DNA from: Chamaea fasciata
Lineage: Eukaryota > Chordata > Aves > Passeriformes > Sylviidae
Reading direction: 5' to 3'
Assembly (NCBI GenBank): GCA_029207755.1
Contig: JARCOQ010000005.1
Coordinates: 51,487,563 to 51,551,562 of the forward strand
Length of the DNA stretch: 64,000 bases
Shown here in pieces: positions 36,501-48,230 of the stretch. A program made the position numbers and the translations under genes. The first letter of the stretch is position 1. Each line of letters starts with the position of its first letter. The notes under the pieces were generated by a model, which was given only the letters and a program-made list of their open reading frames with translations, made no database searches and was not told the DNA's origin.

Positions 36501-39500
36501 CTTCCTTCTGCCAATGCTTTGTCCAGCACTTTGTAACCAATTTGAAAGGCTCTCTACTTACCCAGGGCTTTTAAGAGACCCTCGTTTGATTTATCCACAG
36601 GAGAAAATTATACCTTTTCTCCAGAGATGGACAATTTGCCTCATTCAAAGAGTTGTGTAATCAATTTCATTTACCAGTTCCAGCCCTTCGTTAACATGCG
36701 GCCACTGGGGCACTCGGGAAGGCAGGAAGTTAATGAGATTGAGGATGGGATCAGGAGGGTCTCCTGAATGCCTTGTTTTGTCCTGACAGCCCAGTAAATC
36801 TTGAGAGAGCCGAGTGCTTCTGAAGGGTGAAATAGCTTTGGAGATTCGTCTGAGTTGTATCCCTGTTCATCCAGCTGTGGGTTAGATGGGTTTGCTGCTT
36901 TACAGGGTCACCCGGGGTTCAGCAGGGCAGAGAGGAATGGTGATCCAAACTTCCTAAATGCTGCTGGGTATTCCCGGGGAAGGGCAGAGCACCTCACACT
37001 GGGGACTGAGGTGGGTTTTCAGTCCTCAGTTTCAGGTGGGGTAAATGCTGTCTGAGAGAGGCACTTCCCTTTCACATGGTATGGACATGAATTTTTGGAC
37101 GTCTCTGGAAATTCATAGCCTAAGCCTGCAAAGCCTAAAGTGACTTTGCTCTTGCGTGAGCTCCTCCCACACCCCCGAGGCTTGTCTTAAAAATGTGTCT
37201 GAGGCCCCTATCAGGGTTTGTCAAACTGCTTCTCCCCAGGGGCTGGAGAGTGTCTTGCCCAAAAGACTAAATGTTTATCAACCTTTTTTTCTAATTGATA
37301 TAAATCTTCTGTTTAAGACACAGGCCATAAATATAAACCCAGGCTTTCCCTGGGGATAAACTGCAATATTCTACAGCTGAATCTCTTTTGAAATAACTGG
37401 CACTGCCTGCAGTCAGAAATAGAAGATTGAACTGGGAGGGATACAAATATGATCTGATACAAACTTCCTAGGCCTGCCCAGATCCCCCTCGTACAGTTTG
37501 TCTGGAATTTTGACTCACCAGTTGCTTGACAAGGGTCCTGCTTTCCATGTGGTTGTCCCAATCTTGATCCTTATCTGGCTTAAATTGATGTTCCTGGTGA
37601 CAATCAACAAGGGCTCATCTCCCCCCGCGCTGAGTGCCCTGCAGAAATCCCTAAACCCCCTGTGACTGGTGGAATCCAGAGCTGGAATGAGTTGGCTGTG
37701 CTGCAAAACCCCCCTGGTAAGACAAGTGCCATGGGTACAGCCCAGTTTGACCCTGGCATGGGGACATGACTCTCAGGATGGAGTGAACCTCTCCACCCAG
37801 CACTGCTGGTGACAGGGACACCAGGCAGGGTCCCTGGAGCCAGCTCTGGCATCCCTGAGCATCTCACATGGCCCACAAGGCTTCCTAAGTGGCCTATGGG
37901 CTATGGCCCTCAGCAGGATAAACATTTCTCCTCATCCCCTCAGGTGCTTAAAAATCATCTTCAGCTGATTTAGTCCCAATGGCACAAACATGGATCCATT
38001 CTGCTGATGCTTCTTTTCACATTCTTAGTGTGAGAACTTACATTGCTCCTAAAGAAAAAAAAAGAAAGAGAAAAGGAATGACTACACAAATACACATTTC
38101 AGGGATGTCCTAGATCTAAATGCAGTTGCAATGTTCAGAAAAGCCAAGCATAAAGACTCTGAGGATGATGATGATGGCAACAAGAAACCTGAACTTATTT
38201 TCCACTTTCTTTTCCATCCCATGCCAGCGGAAACACAGGCAATGAAAAAAAGTAATTTGATGAAGCAAAATATCTCAGTTCAATGCAGCATTATTTTCAC
38301 ACATTATACATGACCTTTGTTATCTTAGCAGAATTTTTATTTTGAATTTACTTCCTCTTGATTGTCTTTGTTCAGGACTATTTCAAATTCTGAGAGAATA
38401 AAAGTTTTACCATCGTAAAGCCTTGATGCGGTAATGGCTGACTAACTAAAATTATTCATGTAAATTTCCAAAGGAAGATTTCAGTGAAAAGAGAGAAAAA
38501 TACTGGTCAAGAAGTACTTATTAAAGCGTTTTCCTGTTTCTGTTCAGCTCTCAGAAAGCACACAGGGCTCTCCTAAAGCAGAAATAAATCCATTTCCTAC
38601 AGGAGCACCTCAAACTCCACCAGAACCATGCACATTCCTTTTAATTGCTGCTGACACCCAAATAATTTTTACTGCTGCAATTCTTCTGATCTTGATACAA
38701 AGCCCAGATTCAATCCTGGGCTTTAGGGCTGCCTTGGCTCTAGAGAAGCAGTAAGTAAAGAACTCTGTGTAGGGGTCTGAATGCCTCGAAAGCAGTTGCA
38801 GATTGGAATATCTTGCATTACATATAAATTCACACCTTTATGGGTCTGATCCAAGTCCAAGTCCTCTGCAGATTTGCTCATAAATACCGCAAAACCAGTG
38901 CTGTTTTTAAGGCAATGTAAGTGTCCTTCATGCCTGGCTTATAGCTTTTAAATGGCTTTTAACTTTACTCAGCCTGAAAATAGAATAATATCCTATGGGT
39001 GATTGTAAGAATTCTTCCCTGTAACTACCTTGAGAACTGCTCTGTGGCACATGACACTACAGGAGGTGTGAGGGTGATTAAGATGCCCTCCTGGGACGTT
39101 TGAGATAAGGGTTAAATGCTGTAGGACAAGACCACCTGCTTGGTCTTTATTTGGTGTCTATCACTGTCACTCTCTGCTTCTGATCTGAGGAAGGGGAAGA
39201 GCAGTTTGGGAAAACTCCAGTTCTGTATTGTTCTTGGATTTTTTTAAACAATTTTAATTAAATTCCTCTTTTCAGATTGAAAGGGGATCATTTGGCACAA
39301 AGAAATGTTTATTTAATGCCTAAAATCTTGCCAGACTCAGCTTAAAAGCTGACTTGCGTATTTTAGAAGGTTTTGGTCAGTAGAGTTTCTTTTTTCTTTC
39401 AGAGGAATGCTTTCACATTTATGCCATGGCTTGGAGAATGTTATCCAAATTTTAAAATCAGGTGCACCAGGGCAGGTACCTTGGTCCCCGATGAGAAGTC

Positions 39501-40471
39501 TCATGCAGACAGAGTGAGTACAAGCACAGCTCTGAGGGAGGAGGGTGGTGACAGTGGCACCACCCAGATTGCTGCTGCCAGGATGGTGACTCAGCTGAGT
39601 GACTGAGTCACAGTGTCTCCCTCCCCTTCCTCTGGCCAGGGAAGGTATTGATGTTCTGCTGGTGCCTTGGAGATGTAAATTGTAATATTCCCACCATGCT
39701 GCAGAAACCAAGGGAACAAGAGTTTCCGCGTCCTCACTGTCCATGTGGACTTGCTCTGGGCAGTCTGATCTGGGGGAAGAAAGAGGAAGCCTGACTAACA
39801 GCCAAGTGAGCTCTGGAATCAGAAACTAGTCAGTGCAGATTGCCTTTGGAGTCAGGGGAGGAGGCCAGGATCCTCCAGAGTGTGATTCAAGGCAGGAGGC
39901 TCCCGTGGAAGATATGAGTTTTTGTGGGAGTGGGGATGCCCTACCCTGGACGGAGATTCCATTCCAACGGACAGTCATGCCACATTCTGGCTGCTACTGG
40001 TTGAATCTTGGGAGTATTGATTGAAATCTCAGGATTAGTAGAGGCAAGCAGCAACTCCTACATTTTCGACAAGATCTAATTGCTTAGAAGAACATCCTGA
40101 TTAGAGTCAGCAAATCAATATACAGCAATGTAGCTTAAATCGATAAGATAAGGCCCTGCCTGCTGAAAGATCTGCTCTCTGTCAGAAATTGGGAAATTCC
40201 CCCACTTAATGAGGTTTGAAAAATAGTGCCAGGCATTTCATCTGTGTTGAAAATGCCTAGGGAGGCATGTAGTCCTTCCTTCTGGTCTTTCCATAGCTTC
40301 CACTTCTCTTGTCACTCCTATGACTTTGTCTTTAAGTCTTCAGTCTTCTCTTTCCTGAATGAAGGATTTTGCCTGTATTCTTGATTGCTCTATCTGCACA
40401 ACCAAACTGTCCAGGGTTTAAATAGAATGTAAAGGTTGCTTTGGTTTGCTCTGCTTTGATTTTTTTTTCTT
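36501..40471. other. Unique DNA, no gene recognised
   Basis: Slightly GC-richer between 36700 and 37900. Minus-strand frames at 37604-37876 and 39337-39744 and a plus frame at 39373-39606 show no recognisable domains, and the last two are antisense to each other. No transposon is recognised in about 4 kb. Confidence 0.5.
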
Positions 40472-40538
40472 AAAAATAAACAACCAAAAATCCAAACCAA
40501 CCAACCAACCAAACAAACAAACAAACAAAACCCCAACA
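40472..40538. repeat. A/C-rich low-complexity tract, (CAAC)n/(CAAA)n
   Basis: Runs of AACC AACC AACC pass into AAAC AAAC AAAC and then AAAACCCC. Third such tract on the plus strand. Confidence 0.85.
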
Positions 40539-42238
40539 ATTCTTTTTTCTTTGAATTATTTTCCTTAAGTCACAGAAAATCTTTTTGATGTTCACATATT
40601 GTACCATTTTTTCCTTTATTTTATACATCTGGGATTCTGGCTTCATCTTGAGTCTTCCTCTATTTTCTGGAATACTTTCTTTTGAATTGTAGCATTGTGG
40701 CATGAGATTCTGCCAATTCACCAGCCTGGCAGTATCATATAGCAGTCTGGGAATCAACACAGTGAATAATTCAAATGGTTATTGTTCATCACTACTTAGA
40801 ATAGCAAACCTCCATTTTCAGATGCCTCAAAATCAATGGGAGATGGATTTCTTCTGTTGCCTAACAGATTAATAATCTTATCCAATTCATTTCCCGAGAT
40901 ACTAATTTTTAGTTCCTTGGCCAATTCCAGACTAAATTCCTTTCAGCAACTGAGTACAAAACCATCATGGTTTCCCCATCCCCAAGTTTTCCTGACACAC
41001 AATAATAACAACTCTTGAAATGAAATATTCTGACAATGGCTAATGGCTAATGACAGTTTTGCTGCATGAATAAATTACAGAACCTGGGTTGCCCTTGGCT
41101 TGCACAATTCTCACCCCTTCCTGACTGCAGTGCCTACAAATGGCCTGGTCTTCCTCAGGAAATAGAAAAGAAAGATTCATAATTATGAATATTTATAATT
41201 ATGTGTATATACACTTTTACATGAATTCTAAGATTATATGCTTATTGCAAGTCACTCGTCATTTTCTCTGAGGAATTTTGTAGAGGCTCATAGACGCAGT
41301 GAAAACTTGGGAAAAAGATACAAGAGCCAAGGACAAGGATAAACCTGATCTGATTTACCATTCATAGCCAAAGTGAAGGAAAAAAATAGGAAAAGTGGAC
41401 ATTTAACATGCTTTCTGCAGATGTCATATTTCTTCAGACTCGTGGTCAATCTTCACATTTATTTACAACCACAAAGTGGTGATGTTTCACAGTCTGTCAT
41501 TAGGAAGAAGTTATCTTTATCAAGTGTTCTAATATATCATATTCATAGAACTGATTGTTATGATTTATTTTTTCACCAGCTGCTAAACACTTTCAATAGT
41601 TACTTTTCTGTGTGCTATCTGAGCCCTCGTTTTGATGAGAAAAAAGGTTGGCCTCAAGTCAGACTTCTCTAACATGGGCCAGGGTTTTACATTTCAGCTT
41701 GGTCATCCAGTGGAAAAGGGTGACTCATCTTCTAAAACAGAAAAAGAAATAACACTTGGATCTAGTTTGGATAGCCCCTATCCATTTACCCCACTAATAT
41801 CTTTCCAGTTCCTCCAAGTACCTGAGATCATTAGTATCAAAGATATGTGCAAAAGAAAGTTTTGAAAGGTGGCAGAACAGAAAGAGGAAGAGTTGCAATC
41901 CCTATGGTGACAAGGTGCAGCTGTAGCATTATATAACTAAACCTTTTCTGCTGCTTACTGTTTCAGCTCAGTACTTTAGTGCTTCAGATCGTCCCCCCCA
42001 GATGTGAAAAGCCCAAGTGGAATTTCATTGTTTGCCCTACAGCATTTAACCAGATCCTGCAAGGGAGCCTGGGGTGGCCTTTCACTTTTCAGTTAGTTTA
42101 GAGATGCTGATGAAGGCACTCTCACAGAGAAGGAGTTTGAAAGCCCTCAGGCGAGGGTTGCTTCCTGCCCAGAGGTACCAGGCACCCCTGTAACTGCATT
42201 TTCAGCCTCCAGCGATCCTTTCACAGGGGTGAGTAGCT
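40539..42238. other. Unique DNA, no gene recognised
   Basis: AT-rich with short frames only (41373-41672 and 41632-41865 plus, overlapping in different frames). No transposon is recognised. Confidence 0.55.
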
Positions 42239-42597
42239 TCTGGAATCATCAGGAATCCTGGGGTGTGTTGCGAAGAGCATTGCCAGCAGGTCAGGGAGTG
42301 ATCCTGCCCCTCTGCTCAGCTCTGTGTGGCACATCTGGAGAGCTGTGTCCATCTCTGGGCTCCTCAGCACAGGAGGGACAGGGAGCTCCTGGAGCGGGGC
42401 CAGCAGAGGCTGCAGAGATGATTTAGGGCCTGGAGCATCTCTGACAGGGAAAGGCTGAGGGAGCTGGGGCTGTCCAGCCTCGAGAGGAGCCCCAGCTGAG
42501 AGGGGCCTCAGCCCTGGGTGTCCCTGTGAGCAGGGAGGGCTCCGAGCAGGGCCCGGGCTCTGGTCCTCAGTACAAGAGGAACGGGCAGGAACTGATG
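42239..42597 (+). mobile_element. CR1 LINE fragment lacking its 3' end
   Basis: Begins near GGAATCCTGGGGTGTGTTGC and runs through the CTCCTGGAGCGGGGCCAGCA and CCTCGAGAGGAGCCCCAGCT blocks to GAACGGGCAGGAACTGATG. It then stops abruptly at 42597; the last 240 or so bases of the element are absent. About 25 bp are also replaced or deleted before 42570 relative to the 15.5 kb copy. CR1s are normally cut at the 5' end, so 3' loss implies a later deletion or recombination. Confidence 0.92.
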
Positions 42598-43694
42598 GAA
42601 TATACTCTGGTTTAGAGTCTTAAAATGTTTGACTCCATAACTGTTGCTGTTTCATAATGAATTAGATTGATTTTCCTCACTGTAACTGTTAAAAGATCCC
42701 CTCTGGTTTGAGAAGATGCCTGCGATACAGCAGTTCTGTCATACCAAAAAATGGTATTTTATGAATAGGAAATGATATATTGTCTCTCACTGCACTGATA
42801 GTTTTCCAAACTCTGCAATTTCTCAGCAAAAAGGGAGTTTGTGTCACAGTGACTGCAAAAATGTTGCACTGTTATTAAGTGCTACTTCCTCAGAACTGTC
42901 TCAAATCCCTCCAGTGAGAAGTAAATAGACATTTCCCATGATGACTCCCTTTTTTTTTAATAAGCTTTGAATGTCTCAGATATCTCACAACATTCACATG
43001 TCATGTGGATCTGCTCCTTAGGAACTACAGAATTTTACCTGGCTTAGCATGAGGACCAGAGGAAGTGAGCACGGAGAATTTTAGAAGAAAATATTCATTG
43101 CAACAAAGCATGATTTCAGATTCCTGTTCTTGCAGATCGCTGCTGCTGTTCTTGCAGATTACTAAAAATTGACAGTGTTATTACTTCTGCTGCTGAATAG
43201 GATAGAAGAACCATCAATGTCTCAGAGTTTGCAGGAAACAGCATTAGCAAAGACAGTGTCTAGAAAGTCTGTGCAACTTCAATAGTTTGTAGCCTCTAGA
43301 AGTACTTTCAGTGTTTATTTTCTAGTGACAAAACAAAACGTTTGCAAGGCAGCAAAAAGTGGAAGTACCTCAAAATTGCTGTCTTACAACAAGTTTGCCT
43401 TTGCTACCTGACTTGTTTGCCTTTTGCTCTCAACATTCTGTAACATTTTACACTTCCATCGTCCTGCATTTTCCAGACTGCTTGAATTTGTGCTCCATGT
43501 TTAAATGATTCTGTGGGACTGGAGAGGACCTATACTTGGACACAGCAACAGAGTAAAACACAGCAAAATCTTGAGTGCAGTCACACAAATATGAGCCTCT
43601 GATTTTCCTTTTAGTCTTGTTGCATACAAACAACGGATGAGCAAAAGAGATTTTCTGAGGGAAAAAAAAAAATCCAACAGTTACTGACATTTGA
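42598..43694. other. Unique DNA between two CR1 copies
   Basis: AT-rich DNA with no recognised family. A near-duplicate GCTGTTCTTGCAGAT motif occurs twice around 43123-43160, 21 bp apart. Confidence 0.55.
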
Positions 43695-43998
43695 AATGGA
43701 GAAGGGAGGGTGCCAAGAGGATAGAGCCAGGCTGGTGGTGCTGAGCATAGGCACCAGAGGAATGGGCAGGAACTGATGCTCAGGAGGTTCCACCTGGACA
43801 TGAGGCAGAACTTCTTCCCTGGGCAGTGACTGAGAACTGAACAGGAGAGGTTGTGGGGTCTCCTCACTGGGGATATTCCAGACCCCTCTGGACACAATCC
43901 TGTGCCCTGCGGTCTGGGATGGCCCTGCTGGAACAGGGAGGTGGGACAAGTGACCCACTGTGGTCCCCTCCAGCCTGGCCCATTCTAGGATTCTGGGA
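43695..43998 (+). mobile_element. CR1 LINE 3' fragment
   Basis: Starts in GGAGGGTGCCAAGAGGATAG and AGCCAGGCTGGTGGTGC, then GAATGGGCAGGAACTGATGC, ATGAGGCAGAACTTCTTCCC, GTTGTGGGGTCTCCTCACTG and GGGATGGCCCTGCTGGAACA, ending CCCATTCTAGGATTCTGGG. Its upstream block is not a continuation of the 42.2 kb fragment, so it is a separate insertion. Confidence 0.92.
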
Positions 43999-45510
43999 AT
44001 ATCCAACAAGCAGAAGGAGGCACTCACACCATCCCACTCCATTCTGCAGCTTGCTGTGCTTACAGATGATCCATTTTTTAAATTAAACAAATCAACAGTT
44101 GCTATCCTTTCAGGAAGTTGACCTCATTTCTCCTGTACCACTGTGATGGGCCTAAAGGAATGATTTGGATAGATGATGGATAGGGGTGAATTCTGAAGTC
44201 ACTTGAAATCAAATGTGGCAAGGATTAAAAGCAGAACTGAACATATTATAACAAAATCGTCTTTTGGCCTCTTAGAAAACAGAAAATGTCACCTCATGCA
44301 CTCTTGTGTGATTTAGCAAATGTGGATGAAGAAAGCAAAACCCTCCTTCAGTGCCAAGAGTTTAGGTAAAGACTGGGGTTTAAAAATTAGTCCAGTTGAT
44401 AGGTGACTGAACTGAAAGGTCAGCTGCTAAGTTGAGTCTTTCCAGAGCTAAACCCGGGGAGCTTAGGGCTAATTGAAAATCTGTTTAACAAACATTGCTT
44501 GCAAGTTCTGTGTAGGGTCTCCAAGCCGGAGCAGCTGTACTTTGGTGAATTGTTTGAAAAGAGGAGGGGAGGAGGACAAATGAAGGAGTTAGGACAGGTA
44601 CTGCAGCTGCTCCTTATGAACCTCATCAAACAGCAAACAGGAAATCAACAGACAAGTACATTCCAGGGGAAATTCAAAGTGGAAGTGATATTAGGAAGGC
44701 TAGACTGGCAGGTTCTGGCAAGTTGGGAGGGCAGTGCCAGAAAAGCAGTGGTGGCTGCAAAGCTCAAAGCTCAGGGACTTACCTCTTTCTTGCTTCCCTC
44801 CCCTCTTCCAGTTCCCCTCCTCAGGAGCAGTTCTTTTATTTCATCCATGAGAAATTGTTTGCTGGGATGCATTCACTTCCACAGATGGAAGGGAACAGGA
44901 ACTGGCAGCGTTAAGTGGTAGGAGAGAAGCTGAGAATTTAAATAATCTGTGTGTTTCTCTGTGTAGATTACTGAGGGAAGAGAGTGACTTCTACTTGGGC
45001 TCGTGTCAATGGTAGCAATGGTCTGGAATGAGATGAAGATGCAGCAGTGGCACTTCATCTCACCTCACCCTTCCCTGGAGACACAAATTGCTCTTTTCAG
45101 GTGATTGAGGTCTCACTAAAGGTCCTGCAATACCTGAAAACTCTCCCCTGGGGTTCTCTGAGCCGCGGCTCAGCCTGCAGCGTTGGGAGACATTCTTCAT
45201 GGGCTTGATGAAATGGGAAATACGCTCTGGGGCTGCAATAAAATGAAACTGTTTCCTGTTCTGCCTGTAAACATTCCATAGGAAATTGAGGCAGTTTTCA
45301 CTGGAGACAAGGAAACTACCACCAGCCAGGAAAAGTTGCTTTAGCTGTGAAAAACAGCAAACGTCTCCTTACAGCAAATGCACTGAAATATACACTTTTA
45401 TCCAGGGGTTGGAATTACACCCTTTTCTCAGAGAACAGCTGCATGTGCTGGTGGGAATGGTAAAATTTTGGCCTGGATCCAATTTGATAATGTTTACAGA
45501 AATATTCAAG
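43999..45510. other. Unique DNA, no gene recognised
   Basis: A 140-codon plus frame (44499-44921) overlaps a second plus frame (44723-44914) and has no recognisable domain. A 12 bp perfect palindrome GAGCCGCGGCTC lies near 45160. No transposon is seen. Confidence 0.5.
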
Positions 45511-45620
45511 GGTTTGGTTTGTTGGTTTTTGGTGGTTTTTTTGTTTGGTTTTTGTTTTTGTTTTTTTTTTTTTTTTTTGGTTGGTTTTTTTGTTTGTTTG
45601 TGGTTTGTTGGGGTTTTTTT
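45511..45620. repeat. T/G-rich low-complexity tract with T18
   Basis: GGTTTGGTTTGTTGG-type motifs surround T18 at 45561-45578. This is the complement of the A/C-rich tracts at 3.0, 24.1 and 40.5 kb. Long frames through it are low-complexity artefacts (F/G/W-rich one way, K/T/N-rich the other). Confidence 0.88.
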
Positions 45621-45709
45621 GCTTCCTTTGAATATAAATTCTTCCAAAACAAAATTTGGTCACTGGCAGATCAGCCTTGCAAAGGTGCTGAGTACTCTGG
45701 CTGTGGTCC

Positions 45710-45830
45710 AAAAGTGCACTTAAGCCCGTGCTTAACTCTGAGGACGTAATTAGTCTTGCCAATTTCAGTGGGGCTGTTGACATGCTTAAAGTTAAGCATG
45801 TGACTAAGTCCACTGCTGCAAGAATGCTTA
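45710..45830. repeat. Ancient palindromic amniote repeat (MITE-like)
   Basis: The stretch reads AAGTGCACTTAAGCCCGTGC, TTAACTCTGAGGACGTAATT, AGTCTTGCC..TTTCAGTGGGGCTG, then ACATGCTTAAAGTTAAGCATG, TGACTAAGTCCACTGCTGC. Its motif order matches, with many changes, a palindromic repeat family I know from turtle and crocodile DNA (GTGCTTAAAGTTAAGCA motifs around a CCATTGACTTCAATGGG-like core). The inner arms ACATGCTTAA/TTAAGCATGT are still perfect at 45780-45801 with a 2 nt loop. Family name not certain. Confidence 0.65.
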
Positions 45831-46169
45831 GTCCTTTGTAGGGTTAAGCCCAGCTCTGTGCTACACAAAAGATCTTTTGTTCAGCCTTGAATGGCGAGGA
45901 CAGGCAATGGAAGGAATAAACACCGTTCTTTAAAATAAACATTGTGCTGATCACAGAGATAGCGCACACATTATTAACGCCGAGGCTGTCATCACATTTT
46001 ATTAGCAGCATTTTAGCAGCACAAATGAGATGATTCACTCCTCTGAACCATGTCTCCATTATCTCTCTGTACCTGAAATGCCTGGCTGGTTTTGTTCCAT
46101 GGTAACTCTGCAGCTGTTGGTGTTTGCATGGACCCCTGCGCGTCCTCAAGAGCAGCACTCTGAATACAC
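45831..46169. other. Unique DNA, no gene recognised
   Basis: Nothing recognisable lies between the palindromic repeat and the next CR1. Confidence 0.5.
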
Positions 46170-46562
46170 CAAGAGAGCCAGTCCTGTGAGGAGCAGCTGA
46201 GGGAGCTGAGGGGCTCAGCCTGGAGAAAAGGAGGCTCGAGGAGGACTTTTACACTCTACAGCTCCCTGACAGGACGGTGCAACCGGGTGAGGTCAGGGTC
46301 TGCTCCCAGGGAGCAAGGGACAGCAGAAGAGGAAACGGCCTCAAGCTGCATCAGGTTGGACATCAGGAAGAATTTTGTCATGGAAAGGGTGGTTAAGCGC
46401 TACAACAGGCTGCCCAGGGAGGTGGTGGAGTCCGCATCCCTGGAGGTTTTCAAGAAATGACTCAGTGCTCTGGTCTGGTTGATAAGGTGGCGCTCAGTAA
46501 AAGGACGGACTCAATAATCTGGAAGGTCTTTAACAGCCTAAACGATGCTGTGATTCTGTGAA
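46170..46562 (+). mobile_element. CR1 LINE 3' fragment
   Basis: Runs from GAGGAGCAGCTGAGGGAGCT and CAGCCTGGAGAAAAGGAGGC through GAGGAAACGGCCTCAAGCTG, AAGAATTTTGTCATGGAAAG and CTGCCCAGGGAGGTGGTGGA to a GATGCTGTGATTCTGTG tail. It is of the same general type as the 21.6 and 59.8 kb copies. It lies tail to tail with the minus-strand CR1 starting at 46761. Confidence 0.92.
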
Positions 46563-46760
46563 GTCAGCCCTGAGCAGGCTGCTGTGTCTGTCTGGTGCAG
46601 AGACACCGCACAGAGGCACTAACTGGCCTTGAGGAATGAAGTGACCTTGGCAGTGCCACAGCCACATCCCAGCATTGGGCTTCACTCATCCCTTGCACAG
46701 TGCTCCCACTTCTGGGGCTGTGCAGCTGTGAATGGCTGGATCAGATCACCCCATGTCTAG

Positions 46761-46921
46761 ATCACAGAATTATAGAAAGATTTGCATTGCAAGGGACCTT
46801 AAAGTCCATCTCATTCCCAACCGCTGTCATGAGCAGGGGCACCTTCCTTTATCCCTTGCTCAGAGCCCCATCCAACTTGGCCTTGAACACTTCCAGGGAT
46901 GTGTGCCCACACTCTGGGCAA
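46761..46921 (-). mobile_element. CR1 LINE 3' end, minus strand, first part
   Basis: ATCACAGAATTATAGAAAGA is the tail. It is followed by AAGGGACCTTAAAGTCCATC, CAGAGCCCCATCCAACTTGG, CCTTGAACACTTCCAGGGAT and ACTCTGGGCAA, the reverse complement of consecutive CR1 3' blocks. The next expected block (GTTCCAGTGCC-like) appears only at about 47138. Confidence 0.9.
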
Positions 46922-47137
46922 GGGGCCCCTGAAGGCAAGGGCATCCCAGGTTCTTTCTATATATATATATAAAGCCTTATTTTAGAATAGCTTGCAATGG
47001 GAAGCAGGTTTGTAGCCATTTAAGTTATGGTTATCTATAGTAATACAGCAATGTAAAAGCATAAAAATAACACTTAAGCACCTCCACAAGTGGCAGATTG
47101 TTTTGAGTCATTATCCATTAACATTCCAGTCTCCCAG
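46922..47137. other. Unidentified 216 bp interruption inside a CR1
   Basis: AT-rich DNA that does not belong to CR1, between two blocks adjacent in the element. It contains a TATATATATATAAAG stretch near 46960-46974. I recognise no LTR termini and no convincing target duplication (flanks CTGGGCAA and CCAGAAA are only loosely alike). Confidence 0.6.
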
Positions 47138-47230
47138 AAACCCGTGCCAGTGCCTCACCACCCTCACAGGGAAGAGTTCTTTTGTAATATCCAATCTAAA
47201 CCTACTTTCCATCAGTCTGAAGCCACTGAT
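47138..47230 (-). mobile_element. CR1 LINE, minus strand, second part
   Basis: CCCGTGCCAGTGCCTCACCA, CCCTCACAGGGAAGAGTTCT, AATATCCAATCTAAACCTAC and TCAGTCTGAAGCCACTGAT continue the element broken at 46921. Confidence 0.88.
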
Positions 47231-47380
47231 GGAGGTCAGTGCACGCTCAGACAAAGAGTGTGAAAAATGGACAAGGGCACAGTGCTGTTATTTCAGATCC
47301 CACCATCCTGGCAAGCACTTAGTTAGGTTCTCCCAAAGCTGGAAGCTTGGACAGCTCGAAGCAATGAGGCCCACAGGATT

Positions 47381-47407
47381 TCCCTGCAGAGCTGCTCTCT
47401 GCAGGGA
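47381..47407. other. Perfect 11 bp inverted repeat, 5 nt loop
   Basis: TCCCTGCAGAG and CTCTGCAGGGA flank CTGCT. The arms are GC-rich, so the RNA or cruciform hairpin would be stable. No flanking element is recognised. Confidence 0.85.
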
Positions 47408-48230
47408 GGCCAGTGCAGTGAGGGACTGGTGGTGTGCATTTTTCATGGTGGAGCAAAGGGAATGTGAGTGTTTGCAGGCATTTTTCTCCCTAACATTCCC
47501 ATTTTTGGTCACACAGTCCCAACTGAAACATAGCAGCAGCAGTGGTCAAGTATCAGAGGGAAAGGTAGTGGATGAACAGATTTTGCATGTTGTTGAGCTG
47601 TAATTGTTGAGGTCTGTAGAACTGAGTCGCTTAACTGTGCATATTAATAATTAAAATGAAGTGCTCTTAAAACATAATTAAGGAAAAAAAAAAGTCTGAA
47701 GCTTAAATAAATCATCTTCGCCTATTTACTCTTTATGCATTTTTCCATTCCAGATATTCTAAGCCTTAGCACTCTCTCCTATTTGGCCTTAGTTTTTAGT
47801 TTCTAGGGCATGGCTGCTTTTGAATTCTTTAGGTCTCTTAAATTTTATTTCATTTTTGGTCCTAACTACTTTTTAATGGTATTCCTATAGTTTTACTTTT
47901 TTCATTTGAAAACTGCAATTTTGACAATTACTAATTCCAAACAGGGGAAAATTATAGAAAATCAGCAGATTTCAGAAGACAAATCTGAATTTCAGTGGCC
48001 TAAGCAGCTGCCACTTCCTAGAGAAGGCCTTTCCAACAGAAAAATTTTGGGTTTAACAGCTGCAGAATAATGTATGAAGTTGTCCAACACAATCTTCACA
48101 TTCAAAAGGACTCCAACAGGTCTTTGAGAACATATTTTTATTTCCATAGGGTCTGATGCAATTCTTACCCTGTCTGTAGGCAAGGTCTGCAGCTAATTTC
48201 TGCTCATAATTCACCAGAATTCAGCATCTT

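Noticed and set aside
42598..42620. Shared TATAYTCTGGTTTAGAGT motif with 56536-56555
   Set aside because: About 18 bp of similarity with no extension on either side; likely chance.
42569..43779. Idea that 42.2 and 43.7 kb CR1s are one element split by a 1.15 kb insertion
   Set aside because: The 43.7 kb copy has its own upstream CR1 blocks (from 43695) of a different type, so they are separate insertions.
45162..45173. 12 bp palindrome GAGCCGCGGCTC
   Set aside because: Short, isolated, no promoter context; noted only.
45286..45813. Frames of 130-145 codons on both strands
   Set aside because: Dominated by the T/G-rich low-complexity tract, giving F/G/W or K/T/N-rich nonsense.
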